DNA of 64,000 nucleotides from Plectrocnemia conspersa (Eukaryota > Arthropoda > Insecta > Trichoptera > Polycentropodidae). Where the stretch lies: positions 124,001 to 188,000 of the forward strand of contig VTFK01000157.1 of NCBI GenBank assembly GCA_009617715.1, given 5' to 3'. Positions within the stretch are counted from its first letter, which is position 1; every line of letters begins with the position of its first letter. Made by a program: the position numbers and the translations under genes. A model generated the notes under the pieces. The model saw only the letters and a program-made list of their open reading frames with translations. It was not told where the DNA came from and made no database searches. Positions 24,601 through 39,448 of the stretch are shown here, piece after piece.

Positions 24601-27600
24601 GTTAGCCAAAGGTTTAAAAAACAGGGTTTGTGGAGAGGGTAATAATTTCTTGGTACAATTTCTGGGGCGAGTGCAAGTCTGCGATAAGATTATGCGATCA
24701 GAGAGAACGAAAAGAAAATTCAATATGGTATGAGTGTATCGTTGGTTTTGAAGAAGACTGTCACAACACAAAAGCAATAAACAATAAGCAGTTAAAAATT
24801 CAAACAATATTAAAACATAAAAATAGGAAAAACCGATTTATAAAGAAATAACAAACATTTGAAAGAATATTGTTGACAGAAAATATAAAACATAATAAAA
24901 TATTTTAGACAAAACAAAAACATATGAATTTCAAATAAACAATTATTTTATTAAATAATAAGATTATTCTCATCTTCTGAGATTCTGTAATATAAATATA
25001 TATTTTATCTGTTTTTGACTTCTTAGAATTAAAATCGTTCTAGGCATTTCTTTTGAAATATAATCTTCTGCACCATCAAAACTGTAATGTTTGTGATTTT
25101 AATTTCTTTATCTTTCGGTTTTAAAGCTTAATATTGATTGTTAATTGTGATTTTAATCTTATTGTTAATTGTGATTTTTGTGACATATCTCCATTTTAGA
25201 TTTAAATTTTCTAATATATATATTTGTTTATCTTTAGTTACTATGAATATTTTTTTTAAATAATCCTATTTTTTAGATATATTCTAATTTATTATTATTA
25301 TATACTTTACTATAATTAGTTTACTTTCAAATTCTATTCACTACTTAAATATTAAATTATTATATCCACACCTTTCCCATACCATTCAATAATATATAAG
25401 TTTAGTTTTTCTGTTATGTAATTTACATTTATTTATTTTCCCAAATAACTTATCCATTAAATTTAGACAATTCTTATGAAATAAAAACTCCAATATTTTA
25501 TCCAATTATATATAATAAGTTGTGTGTCTGTCTTTTGAAATCCTGATTGAATTGGTGTCAGTATTACATTTTTTTATTAAGTTTCGCAGCTCACGACTAT
25601 CTTTTATACTACATTTTTTCTTATCGGTAGCATAATTATTATTCTTATTTCTTTACATTTTATTGTACTGATTATTTTTTATATTATTCTCACCGCTTTC
25701 CTACTGCGTTGTATGTTTTGCTTGCTATTTTTCACAATTTAACTTTGAAGATCTTTTAATGTAATTCTTCGCTCATCCACTATTATTTTTTGAGGTTTCA
25801 TTATATTTTTAAATTCATATAAAAAAATCCAGAAAATTGAGAATAATCATTTCTCGGAAATTGACGAAAAAAATTAGCAAATAAAAAAGTATATGGCATA
25901 TATGTGGTTATAATAATAGAGTATATTATTATAAATATCTTCACTGTTTTTATTTTTGCAATAACTTTACGGCAATTACATGTAAATTAAATTATTTATA
26001 GTGATTAAAATACTTTTTGGTTGGATTCACACCCCTAGAGTTCCCAAACTCTATAGTGGTGATCATTGCAGAAAGAGGAACTGCTACCTGTCACTCAAGA
26101 ACACTGAGGATCGTCCACGGACATCATCCCTGCGCCAGCTTCACCACCGCTTGGAGAAAATGTCTCGTCATTAATAGTATACAAATACTAAAAAAAAAAT
26201 TTGAGTTATGACGAAAAAATCGATTTATAAAACTAGCTACTGTATTGCTTTGAAATAAATCTGAAACATTTCAATGTTATTTAAAAAAAAAAATAATATG
26301 CAAGCGTTTGCTCAGGTGTTACAAAAATATTTAAATTTGATGACGTGTTTGCATAAATATGAATTTATAATCACGAATTATGTTACAATTAAAACCAAAG
26401 TGATCAAAACATCTAGATGTATTAATTGAATATCTTGCACGGCTATTATATTTTTTTCATAATATAGTTATTTTGTAATTATTGCGTTCCTTACCTATAA
26501 TTATATCATTTTTTGATGAATGTTTAAAGTTATTTGTATATAACAATAAAAATTCAACGTACAATTTTTCAAGTTATAACTACTAATAATAAAGTACATA
26601 ATTTGGAAGCAAATTTAAATTCTAAAAAACATGAGGCGAGCAATGTTTAATGATTAGTAATGGGCAACTAATTAGTCAGAGACGAAACAAGACAGGTAGA
26701 ATATAAATTACACTGTACAACAATATTTGTACAAAAAAAGTATGTATAATATTAACGAACGATAAAATATATCGTTAGTTTATTATAGTTTAAAATTTCG
26801 TTATTGAATAATTCAGACGTTTTGATAAAACACCTAAAAATTATTTTCATTATTGTATAAAATACTAAAATAAATTTTTAAAGCTGAATTAGTCCAAAGA
26901 CTATTTACGAAAATTATACAAAATGATCAATTCCGTTATTGTAATAGTGCAATAAATGTTACTTTTAAAATTGTAATTGTTTTTAAAATATGTTTACAAT
27001 TACGTGTTATATTTATTCATCTAGTTATATGCAATATTTCGTTAAGATTATGTTGTAATATATTTTTTTCTAATTAGTAACGAACATAAAATCAAGCAGA
27101 AATAATTGTTTCATTAATAATAAAATATATATTTACATAATTAAAAATATTTTTTTAGTTTTCACTTTTAATTATATATATAATATAAGTTTTTCAATTA
27201 TTTATACATGTTATACATAAAAGCAAGGTATTTTATCGAAGTAAAACTAGTGTTATCACCATTATATGTTTCATAAATAAATTTATTTATCCTCCACAAA
27301 TTCTTTACATATTATATGATTTCTTAAATAATAATTTAATTAAAATATTTTACGATTACACGATATCACCGTATGTGGGCGTCAACACTTTCACACCATA
27401 ATCGTTAAACGATGACACATGTCATTCTAGTCAATTGTATGGTACAGTAACTTTATTAAGCAATTAAAAAAATAAGCTGTCAAAAGTTTCATCACTATAT
27501 ATCACATCTAATATTAAAAATAATATTTTTTTAGCGAACTATGTTTGTTATATTATATCGTAAACAATTTATAAAATATACAGCAATGACATATTTCACC

Positions 27601-29864
27601 TCTCTTATTCAAAGTATGTATACATATGTATATAGAAGTAGGAAAATTGGTATAAGATTTTTTAAGAACATGTATCATATTTGAATATGTATGAACTTGT
27701 TTTATAAATAATATAGAATACTGCAGTGTATATTAATGCAATAATATGTTGAAAAATATTTGCGGTTAATATGTATATATTTATAGCATTAAAAATACCT
27801 TTTAAATATCCTAATTATTTAATTTATTTTAAAGTTTGATATATCATAAAAAGACGAGGTCAATCATTTCTTTGCAATCTACAGCATATGAAAAAACCTT
27901 GGAACGGCCATTGCCCATTTTTTTCAATGTTGAATGTATTTTTCCTGTATACATATATGTACCAATTTTATATATGCGGATTTATGTGAAGCCATTATTT
28001 TCAATCCTTACAGAGTGGTTAGTTTGATATCTGATCCTTTGTACGTCATTTTATACAATATAAACATGAGCTTGAAAAATTGTGTTATGAATAATATATA
28101 CAGATTTTTATATAAAAAACTTAAATTTGATATGACAAGTTATTCAATATATTATAAATAATTGACACGTTGCGTAGTTTTTAGATTGTTAGACTATTAA
28201 TTTTAAAATGGCACAATTCGCAGTGAGCTATAGTTTATCTGGTTATAAATCACATTTTATTTTCATTAATAATAATACAATTGTACAAACTAATAAGAAA
28301 ATGAGTATTCAATTAAATTTGGAAAGAAAGATACAAGCTATTGATATAAATTTATTTAGATTTCAATAAGGATTCATAGCGACATGAGAGTACACTTATC
28401 AATAATAATCTAATCTTAACTATCAGAGTTAATATGCTTTGATAGATATGCCTTTCTATAATAGACGTTTTGATCGCTGTCCGAGCAGTGGTTATCCCAA
28501 CTTAAACCAATTTGTGACCATTGCGTACTCTATGTAACAGAGGTCAAATTTAATACGAATGACCTTCTCTTCGCCAATTTGAAAACACAACGTGACAAAA
28601 GCCACATTTTCAGCGGAAACGATATATTATGGGGATACGGGATGACATAACTGATGCTACAATTGAACGCGAAGGCAGTCGATAAATGGTGCAAGTTTAT
28701 GGACAAACATCTAGTGTAAGAAATGACCCCATTTAATTTATAGCGAAACAATTAAATTTAATAAATTAAATATCTACAAATATAAAAAAATAACTGTAAC
28801 AATAGGTACAAAATTAAAAATGTTGATGTAATACTTTTCCATATTTATCTATGAAGTAATAGAATACCCAGTTTTTAATAAGTAAATAATCTATTGAAAA
28901 CAAAGAATATGAAGACTCAACAATACAATATACAATATATAACAGCAATGTATCATTTCTAAAAAAATAGTTAAATGATCAAATAAAAGCTCAAATTCTC
29001 ATCAATAATCATTATTTTATTTTATTGTTTCAAATTGTTATATGGCATTTTACAGATAAAATACACTGTATGCTTTGGGCTACGTGATGAAAAACGCGTT
29101 CTGTGACTCGTATATTGAATTGAAATTGTGACACGCGATTGTAATGGTCTTTGCAAAATGTCTCTTAAATGGTGTATGTTATTACATACTATACATACAC
29201 TTATGTTTTGTGAACGGAAGTATTTTGAAAAACATCTTCAGTGTTATGTTAAGTAAATTCCAAGTACTTCACAAACATTTGTTATTTAAAATTACTAAAT
29301 GATTTACATTTTTTTACGAAAAAACAATATTTTTTACATCTGACAATAATGTGTTTTATATAAATACATAATATATTACATTTACTTAACAATTAGTTAA
29401 ATGCCTTTCATATCAATTTTATCCCCGAAATATTTTAATTTAAAAATAATTTAATGCTGTCTTCAAATAATTATAATTTATGTTGGTTAAATTTTTCTGA
29501 AAATTATTCCTGGGTTAACCAAAACCAAAACGGTGACAAAATTTCCCGATACGGTAATTCAAGTAGACGTCATATGTCGGACCTCATTTGCTCGGGCGAT
29601 TAAACTCAAATATACTTATTTAACTACTTCCCGGTCACAGTACTTTTTTAAAAATGATACAAAAACTTTTTACACGGACCCACCCTTTCCTATGCAGCGG
29701 TATAAAAATATGCAGCCATTGCAAAACATTTGAAAAAATTTGCACAAATTTAATTTTTAACAAAAAATGGCTATGATGATTTTTTCGAAAAATTTGTTGA
29801 TTTTTGAGATGATAATTTACGAAATACCAATTTCCGAGTTAACTTGGGCGTGACCAGAAAGGGT

Positions 29865-29920
29865 TTAACCCTTTGAGCGGTGTCGCCGTACATGTACGGC
29901 GATCGATCTTTCCCTGTTTT
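29865..29920 (+). mobile_element. piggyBac-type element, left end
   Basis: TTAA at 29865-29868 is followed by CCCTTTGAGCGGTGTCGCCG and a perfect CCGTACATGTACGG palindrome. The same end is found in the complete element at 56533. The matching right end (CTCAAAGGG-TTAA) was not found downstream, so it is truncated or diverged. The bases just left (AGAAAGGGT) look like the right end of another such element, so two may be joined at the TTAA. Confidence 0.55.
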
Positions 29921-32221
29921 AAAGTACCCCAGATAGCCATGTCAGCATTAAAACTAAACAGAGAAATCGAATGTAGAATCTCTCAGAAAAAACGGTGCAA
30001 GCATGTATATAAAATTTTATTACAAAGAATCAGAATTTTATCCAAATTGGTTTTTATTTCTGGCTGACGCCAGTCCGCGAAATATTTATCCTGTTTTTGC
30101 TAGGTCACGGATGTTAAAATGTTAAGGAACCATGATCTAACGCCTTTCACGTTATTGTAGTAACGAAAGATTTACAATAAGTAATGTTTTTATCAACTTC
30201 ATATTTAATAATTAATATCGAAAATAATGTCACTAAAACATTGCAAGCATATTTTTTATAATATTGTTTATTTATCAAATCGTTTCGCGTTTCGTTTGAT
30301 TCAATAACACTATTCATATGATATGTTTTACAAATATAAACAAAACGTATAACAAAACTTTATGTGCATAATCAAAACATTCACACAAGAGATATCATTC
30401 GCACAATTTCATCATTAGAATCATTTCATTGTAGAATTGCATTTCTAAACTGCCTTCGTGACATAAATCATCTCTTTGACGAGATAATCGCTGTCGCATA
30501 CGATTAACCTTATGATTTTATAGCTTGCATCTTCAAAGAGACAGCTGTATGATTATAACTGTAATTTATTTGGATGACTCTTTATACTGAATGTTAAACG
30601 ATCTTTGGAGCGTATCAAATTGCTCCGTTTGGTCAGAAACTCCATAAAGGCACGAACGTCTGAACAATTTTCGACAATTTTCTCATTTCCTGTCACCTCT
30701 TAGCTTAACATTTCGCGCCATCAGTTCAAGTCGTGCAAAATTTAATCCTGACACTATGATCATACGTTTGCATGCGGTCAACGGCTCACGTGTTATTAAA
30801 TTAAGGGCACCAATAGATAGATGATTGGTCCAAAGATTGTGACATACCTTTAAGATTGATTGCTTATCAATTGTTGACAAGCAACAACGAAGAATTTATG
30901 GTATTTTCTTTGTTTTGAACTTCAAAGAAATGTTAAATCTTTCTTGTTTAAAACACTAGATAACTGCATTGTTATCATGTATTTTATCTAAAATATTTTC
31001 CTTTCACCATCTATTCAAAACAAACATATCTTTCTGGATGCGGGACAATCTTTTTGTATTCTTGTCATAAGAGATTAAAAGACAATTTTTTCTGCCCTGT
31101 GTCTGTGATGTTTTGTACTTTCTGAATATTACTCATACATATGTATGTACTACGTAAATTATACTAGCCCATTAATGGACAGAGAGATAGCAGTTTCCCA
31201 TTTGTAATAGGTTATGTAGAAAGGAAGTAGGGATTTTTTATAATGCAATGTCTATTTGATACAGGTTAGAATTTCAATTAAAAACGCAAATTATTTGTTA
31301 TATTTCTTATATATAAAAAAATATGTCATTGATTATAATCGAATTGATTACCTATTGAATATACTGTGTTAAGATCAAATGATCTATTGTATTCACTGCG
31401 ATAATAAAAAATAATTAAAAGTCATTAATAACATGTTTTGCTTAGTTTTGCTTTAGTCCCATAAATAAATATTACTCCCTTCCATCATTATTCTGATACT
31501 TATGTGCTATACCTAAAATGAGATTTTATTTAATAATTGCACTCGCCATTGAGAATGTGATTATCTTAAGAGATTTATTTATATTATATTATATTCATAA
31601 ACACAACATTTTAGATTAATTCATGTCCTTAATCTATCGTTCGATCTATAAGGTTGGTAAAAAAAATTTAACAGTAATTTTTTAATACAAATATCGATAG
31701 CTTAAAGTTTAAATTTAGGTAAAAATAACTAAACAACGTCATCTTCTACCTTTAATCGAAATACACATGCTCAAAAAATTTCTATCGCCAATTAAATACT
31801 ACAAACTTTAGATATTGCTTTATTTTCCATTTTCAAGTTGTTTCTTTCACCTGTCAAGTTGTCAAATATGGAGTTAGCAATTTAAGCCATCGATATGAAG
31901 ATTGCTTAAAATAACAATCAAAAAAATATTGCTATTTTTAGTAATCTCTCCTACTTATGTGATAAATGTTTTAATGTTTTTATTAAACACTAAATCTAGG
32001 TTTCCATATTATATTTCTTTATTAATTTTTAACCTGACAGGCGTAAGTCCAATGCGTTACAACAAGCAAATCTGTACTAACTGAGTAAATCAAATAGACA
32101 TAATGAATACCTACGCGTAAGTATTAACCACCAACTGAAAGTCTGAAATTGGTGATATCTATTTTATTAATTATAAATTATTATGTGCTATACAATTTAT
32201 AATCAAAGGATATCACTGCAG

Positions 32222-32360
32222 CTGGGGCCGGTTTTTTTTAAATTTTTTATGCGAATTTTTATAAATAAAAATTGAAATTCCGCTGCCGGGGCTCGCACCC
32301 GTAACCTCAGAATTACTAGTCTGAGACGTTACGGACTACGTTATTCCGTCCTTAACTCTC
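32222..32360 (-). mobile_element. SINE-like element with tRNA-derived head
   Basis: On the minus strand the GC-rich head contains an A-box-like TAACGTAGTCCG, an anticodon-like stem (CTCAG...CTGAG) and a B-box-like GGGTGCGAGCCCC, in the order and spacing of a tRNA. Then GGCAGCGGAATTT leads into an AT-rich tail. The anticodon loop is one base too long, and the acceptor stem does not close well, so I call a tRNA-derived SINE and not a tRNA gene. Confidence 0.5.
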
Positions 32361-33202
32361 ATATATGTATATCTCCATATTTGGATAGGCTTTTAAATTT
32401 AAAAACCTAACTAATATACTTTGTACACTAATCGCAGCTAATATTTAGAAATTGTAAATAAATTTTACAATTAAAAAAAATATCACAGTTTATTTGTAGT
32501 TGTATATGCAATTAAATTTTAGTATTGTATTTACTATTTGTTTATTACACCTAATAATAAAATGTCAAGTGAGCGAAATGCGCTTTGCAAGACTACCTAC
32601 TAGTTTTAGAGGGAAAAACGACTTGTCGTAAATATTTTTTAAGAGCGTAATAAATATATTGTTATCAGAATTTGCGTAACGAATAAACTCGTTTTGTAAG
32701 TTACGCCGTCGGACTTGAAGAACAGAAATTTTGACGAATTTATACAATCGTTTTTTTTACAAATAAAAAAGAATACTATTTAGTATTGTGAAGTCCCAAA
32801 TAAAAGCAATAAAATGTGCGACTTTAAAGTACCCCATGACAGTGTTGCCAAATCGTTAGCTATTCAAATCGGCAAAGCATTATTATAAGATAGGCAATAG
32901 GCAATAGCACTCTTTTTCGACCCGAATATAAGCACGTACAATAAACATCAGGATATTCCATCTATAACTTCTACCAGTTACTTGTCGAATCTCTAAATCT
33001 CCGTTTCTGTGACGTTGATAAATCATCAGTTACAAAACCACATTTATAAAAAAAGTAACAGGCAAGTATATAGTATATATCTACCACCAAATCGTTACAA
33101 TGACCCAAGCCAAGCACCTTACTTATCTCAAAAAGAGTATGTATGCGCTAACATGGCGTACCCATGACACTTCCATTCGGAACACGTCGTGTTGTGACGG
33201 CG

Positions 33203-33349
33203 ACGGCACGATTTTATTGCTTTTGACGTGGATTTTTCACTTCTGAGAAGAAATAATTGTTTTGTGCTCTCTTCTATTGCTCAAAAATCGGTTTAGAAGT
33301 GCTTTATTCGATTCTCACGATGGCACGATTTTATTGCTTTTGACATGGA
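33203..33349. repeat. Direct repeat of a 31-mer, 116 bp apart
   Basis: A 31-base block containing GGCACGATTTTATTGCTTTT occurs at 33203-33233 and again at 33319-33349 with two differences. The intervening segment is unrelated AT-rich sequence. It could be an imperfect tandem duplication or the ends of a small insertion. Confidence 0.7.
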
Positions 33350-35583
33350 CTGAAAATTCATCAACTAGCAACACTGAGCAGCAAAGAAAACACGACTAAT
33401 TATCATGTAAATAATATGAGTAGATATTTTTAATAATTTTCGATGTCTAATTAAAATATTTCGCGTAAAATATTATTTCAGATAATATGTCGCAATGGTG
33501 GCTAATTTTTATATTAATTTATAGCATAGAAAGGGTTAACTTGTACCTATTATTATTTATTTAGGAACATATATTACGATGTTAAAAAAATATAAGGTGC
33601 CATTTTTGTCATGAGGCCCGGAATCTTTTTTTTCCTAGGGACCGGGTTCGCCCCTAATCGGTCACTCAAATACTTTTCATTATTTTTTTATACTAATAGC
33701 AAATAAACTGCACGAAAAATAAATTACATAAAATTCAACAAATATATTGAATACATTAGATAACAGATACAAATGTAGATACTATGTCAAAAAGATCTGT
33801 TTCAAAGTGCAAAACATTAGATTCAAGATTGAGTGTACGAAGTTCATACTATCAAATTTTTAGTGCAAAGTATTAAAATTTATATTCGTGTGTACAAAGT
33901 GCATATTAATAAAAGTTTAGTGCAATTATATATAACACTTACTCTTCTCTGGAAGGGTTGTCTATGTTGATTCTGTTTAGGCTCAGACTGAACACTAGTG
34001 TATTCTAAGTTGGAAGTGAACTAGTAGTCCAAGTAAAATCTCTGATGGAAGTGTTGATGAAAATTTTTACATATGATCGACAAAGAAGAGAATATCAACG
34101 TCTTTATTATAGTTGTGGGTGGTCCAAACATGTAAACAATGAGATTACAAAATAACTAAATTAAATGTTTAAGTAACTTACTTAATAAAATTATCTTCGG
34201 TGACGGGTGCCATTCTTTTGCACAAACCTTTAAAAATAACGACGTCTAGAAAAGAGTTTTTTAATAAATTTTAAAGGGATGGTTTCAATTGCAATACATA
34301 AAATCGAGGAAAAGGAATAAGATATCTGGGGTGAAGTGAAGTAATTATATGTTTCGCAATTTGCAAAATTTTTAATGCGCAGCATTTAATTATTAACACA
34401 TTTGTATCAGGGTAAGGAGTTGAGTGACTAATAAAATATGAAGTGACAATATTTCAAGCAGGGTCCTAAAGAGTCACTATGCAACATTTATTTTGTTGTT
34501 TTTTTGTTGAAGTTTATGGTATTATAACATATAAACATAAAGACGTAATAAACACATACATGAATTGTATCTATATCAATAGAATAGATCAACAGATATC
34601 GAGATCCAATTTATAATTCAAGCACATTTGCGATTGAAATTACTTTGTGTTCTAATAGCAATAGCTTTTTATATGATATAAGCACTTATAAATCAGTTTG
34701 TATATTAAGATAAATTGAAAACAAAAACAGTATTATCACATAATATCACTAGACTAATATTTAAACAGTATAAAAAATACTACTAATAGGCTCAATTATT
34801 TTTTGACATTAATATTTTCACCTTCCTCTAAGGTGTTTGCCAATGCTTTGTTTTTTGTTTCCGGTAGAAATAAGCACAAGATAGCCGCTATCAACGGAGC
34901 TGATCCAAAAATAGCAGGCGGTAGCCAAATTGCAGTGCTTCCCAGAGTCAACACAAACGGAGCCACCATAGATCCGAATCTCGAAAACATCGAAGCTATA
35001 CCCATGGCTGCGTTTCTCACCACAGTTGGAAACAGTTCCACCGTGTAAAGGTAAACCACGATGAATCCAGCGAAAGCACCCATATTTCCAATGCACGCCA
35101 TTACCACACTGACGAATCCATAAGATCTCGGTACAATCGCGATGACCAGTAGGCAGACAGAAGTGATGAGGTTCGACAGGATCATTGAAGTTCTTCTCTT
35201 GAATAGCTTCAATAGAACGAAGCCCAAAAAGGTGCCAAAGCTACTCAGGGTTGCACTTATGGTAACGTTAACAAAGATGTTACCACTCAGTTGTCCTATG
35301 AATTGGGAAATTCCGTAAAAACCAAAGCTGCACACTGTCCAATTGGCTGTGATGCATATCATGTTGTTTCTTAAATTTGGAGTTTTAAAGAGATTGATCA
35401 TTGTTCCTTCTTGCGCTGTGCTCCCGATATTTTTACATGAGTAGGCATCTACTGTACTATCGATCATATCAGTCTTTCTCCCATTACTGAAAAATCAAAT
35501 TTGTATCATTAAAACCAAGTTTTTTATTTAAACGTTTATCACAAGATTAAGAATAAAGCAAATATATACAGTACAATTTATTT

Positions 35584-35700
35584 GGGACCTGGAGCTACTA
35601 AATAATAAATCTATGCCTCTAAGGCAAGATGTGCTTGGGTATTTTGTGTTTATAATTAAATTTAAATTTAATCTTGTCGTAGTCACTGATTCGGAAGATT
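35584..35700 (+). repeat. Dispersed repeat, copy 1
   Basis: Shares ACCTGGAGCTACT near its start and TAGTCACTGATTC near its end, with similar AT-rich filler (TTATAATTAAATTTAAATTT), with 60578-60672. It lies in SLC22-2 intron 3, right next to the 175-bp MITE. The type of element is unknown. Confidence 0.6.
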
Positions 35701-35713
35701 AGTGGGTTAATAT

Positions 35714-35888
35714 CAGGCGCGTGCGGTGAGATACATTCCCTTTCGCTCGCTCGCGTGTTAAGTGACGAGAATGAGTGAGAGATAAGAGTGTGCGCTACAC
35801 GCGTTATGCACGACCACTTCTTCTTACTCACTCTCATCACTTCACACGCGAGCGAACGAAAGGGAATGTAATTCACCGTACGCGCCTG
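35714..35888. mobile_element. hAT-type fold-back MITE, 175 bp, copy A
   Basis: The whole element is one large inverted repeat. It starts CAGGCGCGTGCGGTGAGATA, ends with the inverse of CAGGCGCGTACGGTGAAT, and the arms continue through the CTTTCGCTCGC and CGAGAATGAGTGAGA segments. It is flanked by a perfect 8-bp duplication, GTTAATAT (35706-35713 and 35889-35896), typical of hAT. It has exactly the length of copy B at 50988. It sits in intron 3 of SLC22-2 and its base composition is far more GC-rich than the intron. Confidence 0.92.
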
Positions 35889-38664
35889 GTTAATATTATC
35901 TTGCGTAATTTGAAGGATTTTCTTAAAAAATAAAATAGCCTGCTAAATATTTTTTTTTAATAAAATCAAACTTTAAAGAAAATAATTTTGAATAGTAAGT
36001 GAAAATTATTTTATTAAAATTACTCGGCTAAAGACTTAGTAATTATAAATATTTCACTATGAAGGTCTTGCCATTTAAGTAAAATTCACAAAAGTATTTA
36101 AAAAATTTTATATAAGCAAAAAATTAAAATGTTAATAATATTTTGTAATGCGTGATTGTGATACAATTTATTTTATGATTATAACAATTGTATCGAATTG
36201 TTCGACTAGTTTTTGGTTATTGCTCAAAATAAATTAAATGATTATTTATTATCTCATGGTTACCATTTAAAAATAAAGAATCATAATATTTGAGATTTGT
36301 CCTTAAATAAAAACGACTTGTTATTCTTTAAGTAATTATCTATTTGGTGTCATTCAAACCAAATATGCGACAAATTGGTATCCCGGAAAAAATATGACGT
36401 ATTGAAGCAATAGGAAGCAATTTATTCGATTAACCTAAGAAGGGCTTATCGTTAATTTGGTAATGGCAAAACATAACTTTATTGTACTTAACAAGAAAAC
36501 GATTAGAAGTTATAATGTTATATTTCCCCCCATTTAACGAACGATACGCAGAATTCAAGTGTCGTCAGTGCTGTTTCATCCTAAAATAACTAGTTGATGA
36601 TTTAACTAATTTACTAAATTGATGTAGCATAACCAAATTACCACTCAATTCGTATCGCCCGCCTACAAATTAGAAAATTAGAAGTAGTGCGATACAGAAA
36701 AGCCTAGAACGGTGTTCAATGAGATGATTGTTTATTGTTATACTTACAAAGCTGCCGCTTTCTTGATCACAGAAATTGCTTCTTTGGTTTTTCCCGTCGT
36801 CAACAACCATCTAGGAGTCTCGGGCAGAATCCAACTTATACACAACATTAGGGTAGCTGGTAGCGCCAAGCATAAGTTAAACCCATACCAAGACTTGAAA
36901 AAGTATCCATATAGCGGCAAGAGCATGAATCCCATGTTGTAAGATATTTGTAACAAGCACGAGTTCAGTTCCCTGTACTCTTTCCCGGTAAATTCCATGA
37001 CTAAAACGAAACTCGTGATCAAAATTGCTCCTACCGAGCAACCGATCAAGAATCTGAAGAACATGAATGACCAAAACTCAGGTGTGATACTGGCTGCTAT
37101 CCCAGCTGTCACTTCTAATGCGGAAGCTGATAGCAGACAACGCTTTCGACCGAATCTGTAAAAATATAAGTAATAAATAAATGTATTTTAGAAAGCGGAC
37201 ATTATTAAATTAAAACGTTTTACTAAACTTATAAATATTATTGATTTAAAAATAAATATGTGCAAAAGTTTTATTTAATAGTACGAGAGATATTATTTTT
37301 TTAGTATGTGTGCAACTCTGTCGTTTCCGTAGTTTACAATGTCTCAGGCGCAACAATGTTGTGCTTTCAGTATATGTTTAAAAAGGCCGTGTGAATTTAT
37401 AATGTCATCAAGAGTAATGCTTGTTTAATGAACCGGCTATTTTGTAAGAAAGGTGTCGTGTGTTGTCATTATTTTAAAAGAGAAAGAAGCATTTACTATT
37501 AAAAAATAAATGCTCATGCATCGTCATTTATGAGCTTATTAAAAATAAGTGTTATGCGTTAAAAAATATAAAACTTTATAAGCAATATCATGAAGTTTTC
37601 CGAACAGTTATTTATAAAATATGTATCAACAAGTTCAGGAATAAGAAACTGTGAAAGTTTAATTCTGAAATTAAAAGCAAGCGCAAGATTCTATGGTGTT
37701 GTGATCAATGGGTGTTCGATCATTCACCTAAAACAAGAACAAGAGTCTTCAAACTATTAGAAATTCAATAATATTAGGTTGTTTCATATTAGGTGACTCA
37801 TTTTAAAATATACATGAGTTGTTATATATAACATAAAATGGTGTTGCTTATTAAATTATATTATTTGGATACAAAATTTTTTTATGTGACTGTACAATAT
37901 GTTGTCAACAAAACACTTACGAATCATCATTTTTTATTTTAAAACACAGCGCAAAACGCAGTACAAAAACATAAATTTAGGTTTGAAGAAGGTTCTGCTA
38001 ATCAGATAATCAGTGTAGCGTTGGTTTAAGAAATATTGAACAGATATAGTTTGACCTCTAATTGTTGTAAACAAAAAACCATTGTGCATTTTTTTGATTA
38101 GATAATAAAATATCTGATCTTTATAATGAAAAAATCATAAGTGTTATTGATACTAATCCAAAAGGCACGTGCTGTAAAAAAGTTTACATCTGGATGCCAT
38201 TGTGAAAGTAAAACAGTGAATAAAAAAACATAAATAAGAACTACGCCATTTGAGTGTTTTATTTGTAAGGCTCATAACATATCGGCAGGTTGCAAAGCTG
38301 TACAATAAACACGTAATCGTAAAATATAACATACAAATTACCAAGAAGCAAAGCTAAGATAACTTGTACCACTAAAAACAGACCGCTCAGACTAATGGCA
38401 AAAGCATCTCGTCATCAGGCATGACGCAATTTAAATCACGTATTTCGTAGATGCAGCTGTACACAAAAACATTAAAAAATAGAGGTGGAGAAGTCAGCGC
38501 ATTACATATAATATTCTTTTTTGTTTTATGGACCTTTTTTTTCCAGTCAGATAAAAGCAACGGACTTCTCAAAATAAACATCGTCATTATCAAGCATTTC
38601 TTTAAACTTCCTTTAGCAGTGGTGAGTTAATATACAGATATTTAAGATTTGAGAACCCTAGGGA

Positions 38665-39240
38665 TGATGACTTTATAGCCAGTGAGACGCAAGGTGGAAT
38701 TTAATTTTATTAGATTATATTACAATTGCAACAGACTATAAATAGCGAGATGTTTTCTCCGAGCGGTGGTGGAAAAGCTAGCGCAGGGATGATGTCCGTG
38801 GGAGGTCCTCAAAGATCTTGTAGGTGGCATGGCAACGACAGTAAAGCGGAGGTAATCCATCTCTGCTATGGCGGGCGGCGAGCATCTGCTGGTTTATTAG
38901 AGTGTCCGCCTGAGTCTGCGAATGACCGCTTGTGACTTTAAGTATCCAGGGCTACAAAGCTTGCTGACCAATCACAATCATACAGCGATCATCCAACCAA
39001 TGGATTTTCTTAGAACAGCGAAATAGATATATGCCTTTAGAAAGCGACATTTGCTTGATGGGCATTGTCCAAGGTCGTATACTGCAACAGGAATCTTGTG
39101 GATCCGGTGATTTATTATATACGTGACCATTTTGCAACTAAGAAATAGTCTTTCAATGACTGGAAATATTTACAGTAATAACACTTTGTTATTTATGTGA
39201 TTTTCTGGTCATAACGAGGGCTATTGTGTGGTACCACAAT
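38665..39240 (+). repeat. LTR-like dispersed repeat, copy 1
   Basis: Shares with 43114-43720, in the same order: GACGCA, ATTATATTACA, TTTTCTCCGAGCGGTGGTGG, GATGTCCGTGGAGG-type sequence, GCTACAAAGCTTGCTGACCA, ATCACAATCATACAGCGATC and the ending CATAACGAGGGCTATTGTGTG. It is about 580 bp, has CCAATCA-like boxes, starts TG and seems to end CA, as a long terminal repeat would. No internal retroviral-type genes lie between the copies, so they would be solo LTRs or copies of some other element. Confidence 0.55.
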
Positions 39241-39448
39241 CCGTTACGCTATTGTCTTACGGCATTAGAACGGTTAAGATGGTATTATATATTTATTTTT
39301 ACACTAATCTCAAAAACATCAAGGAAAATCAACCTTAAACTAATTAACAATATTTATATATAAAAGAGATTAAATATGCACTCCACTTAGATGGTTTACG
39401 TGTAAGTAAATGTATGGAATGTTACATGTATGTTACATGTATACATGT

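Larger units (their letters stand above)
24601..34795. other. Intergenic between SLC22-1 and SLC22-2
   Basis: About 10 kb of AT-rich DNA with no gene I can support. Listed separately: a piggyBac-type end, a tRNA-like SINE and a duplicated 31-mer. A patch of higher complexity at 26017-26170 has open frames but no recognisable protein. Around 28480-28500 CAGTGGTTATCCCAACTT resembles a hAT terminus without a partner. Near-tandem TTGTTAATTGTGATTTT units occur at 25138-25180. Confidence 0.5.

Noticed and set aside
24630..24851. 73-codon plus-strand frame beside the distal SLC22-1 promoter
   Set aside because: No recognisable domain or splice continuation; may at most be divergent transcript.
32270..32350. 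Possible tRNA gene
   Set aside because: Anticodon loop has an extra base and the acceptor stem does not pair well; fits a SINE head better.
37775..38600. Mariner transposon body
   Set aside because: Only one mariner-like end is visible and no transposase motif could be read, so no element is claimed.
38726..38935. Frame with GGGKASAGMMSVGGPQRS
   Set aside because: Lies inside the LTR-like repeat and is not conserved in the second copy at 43246.
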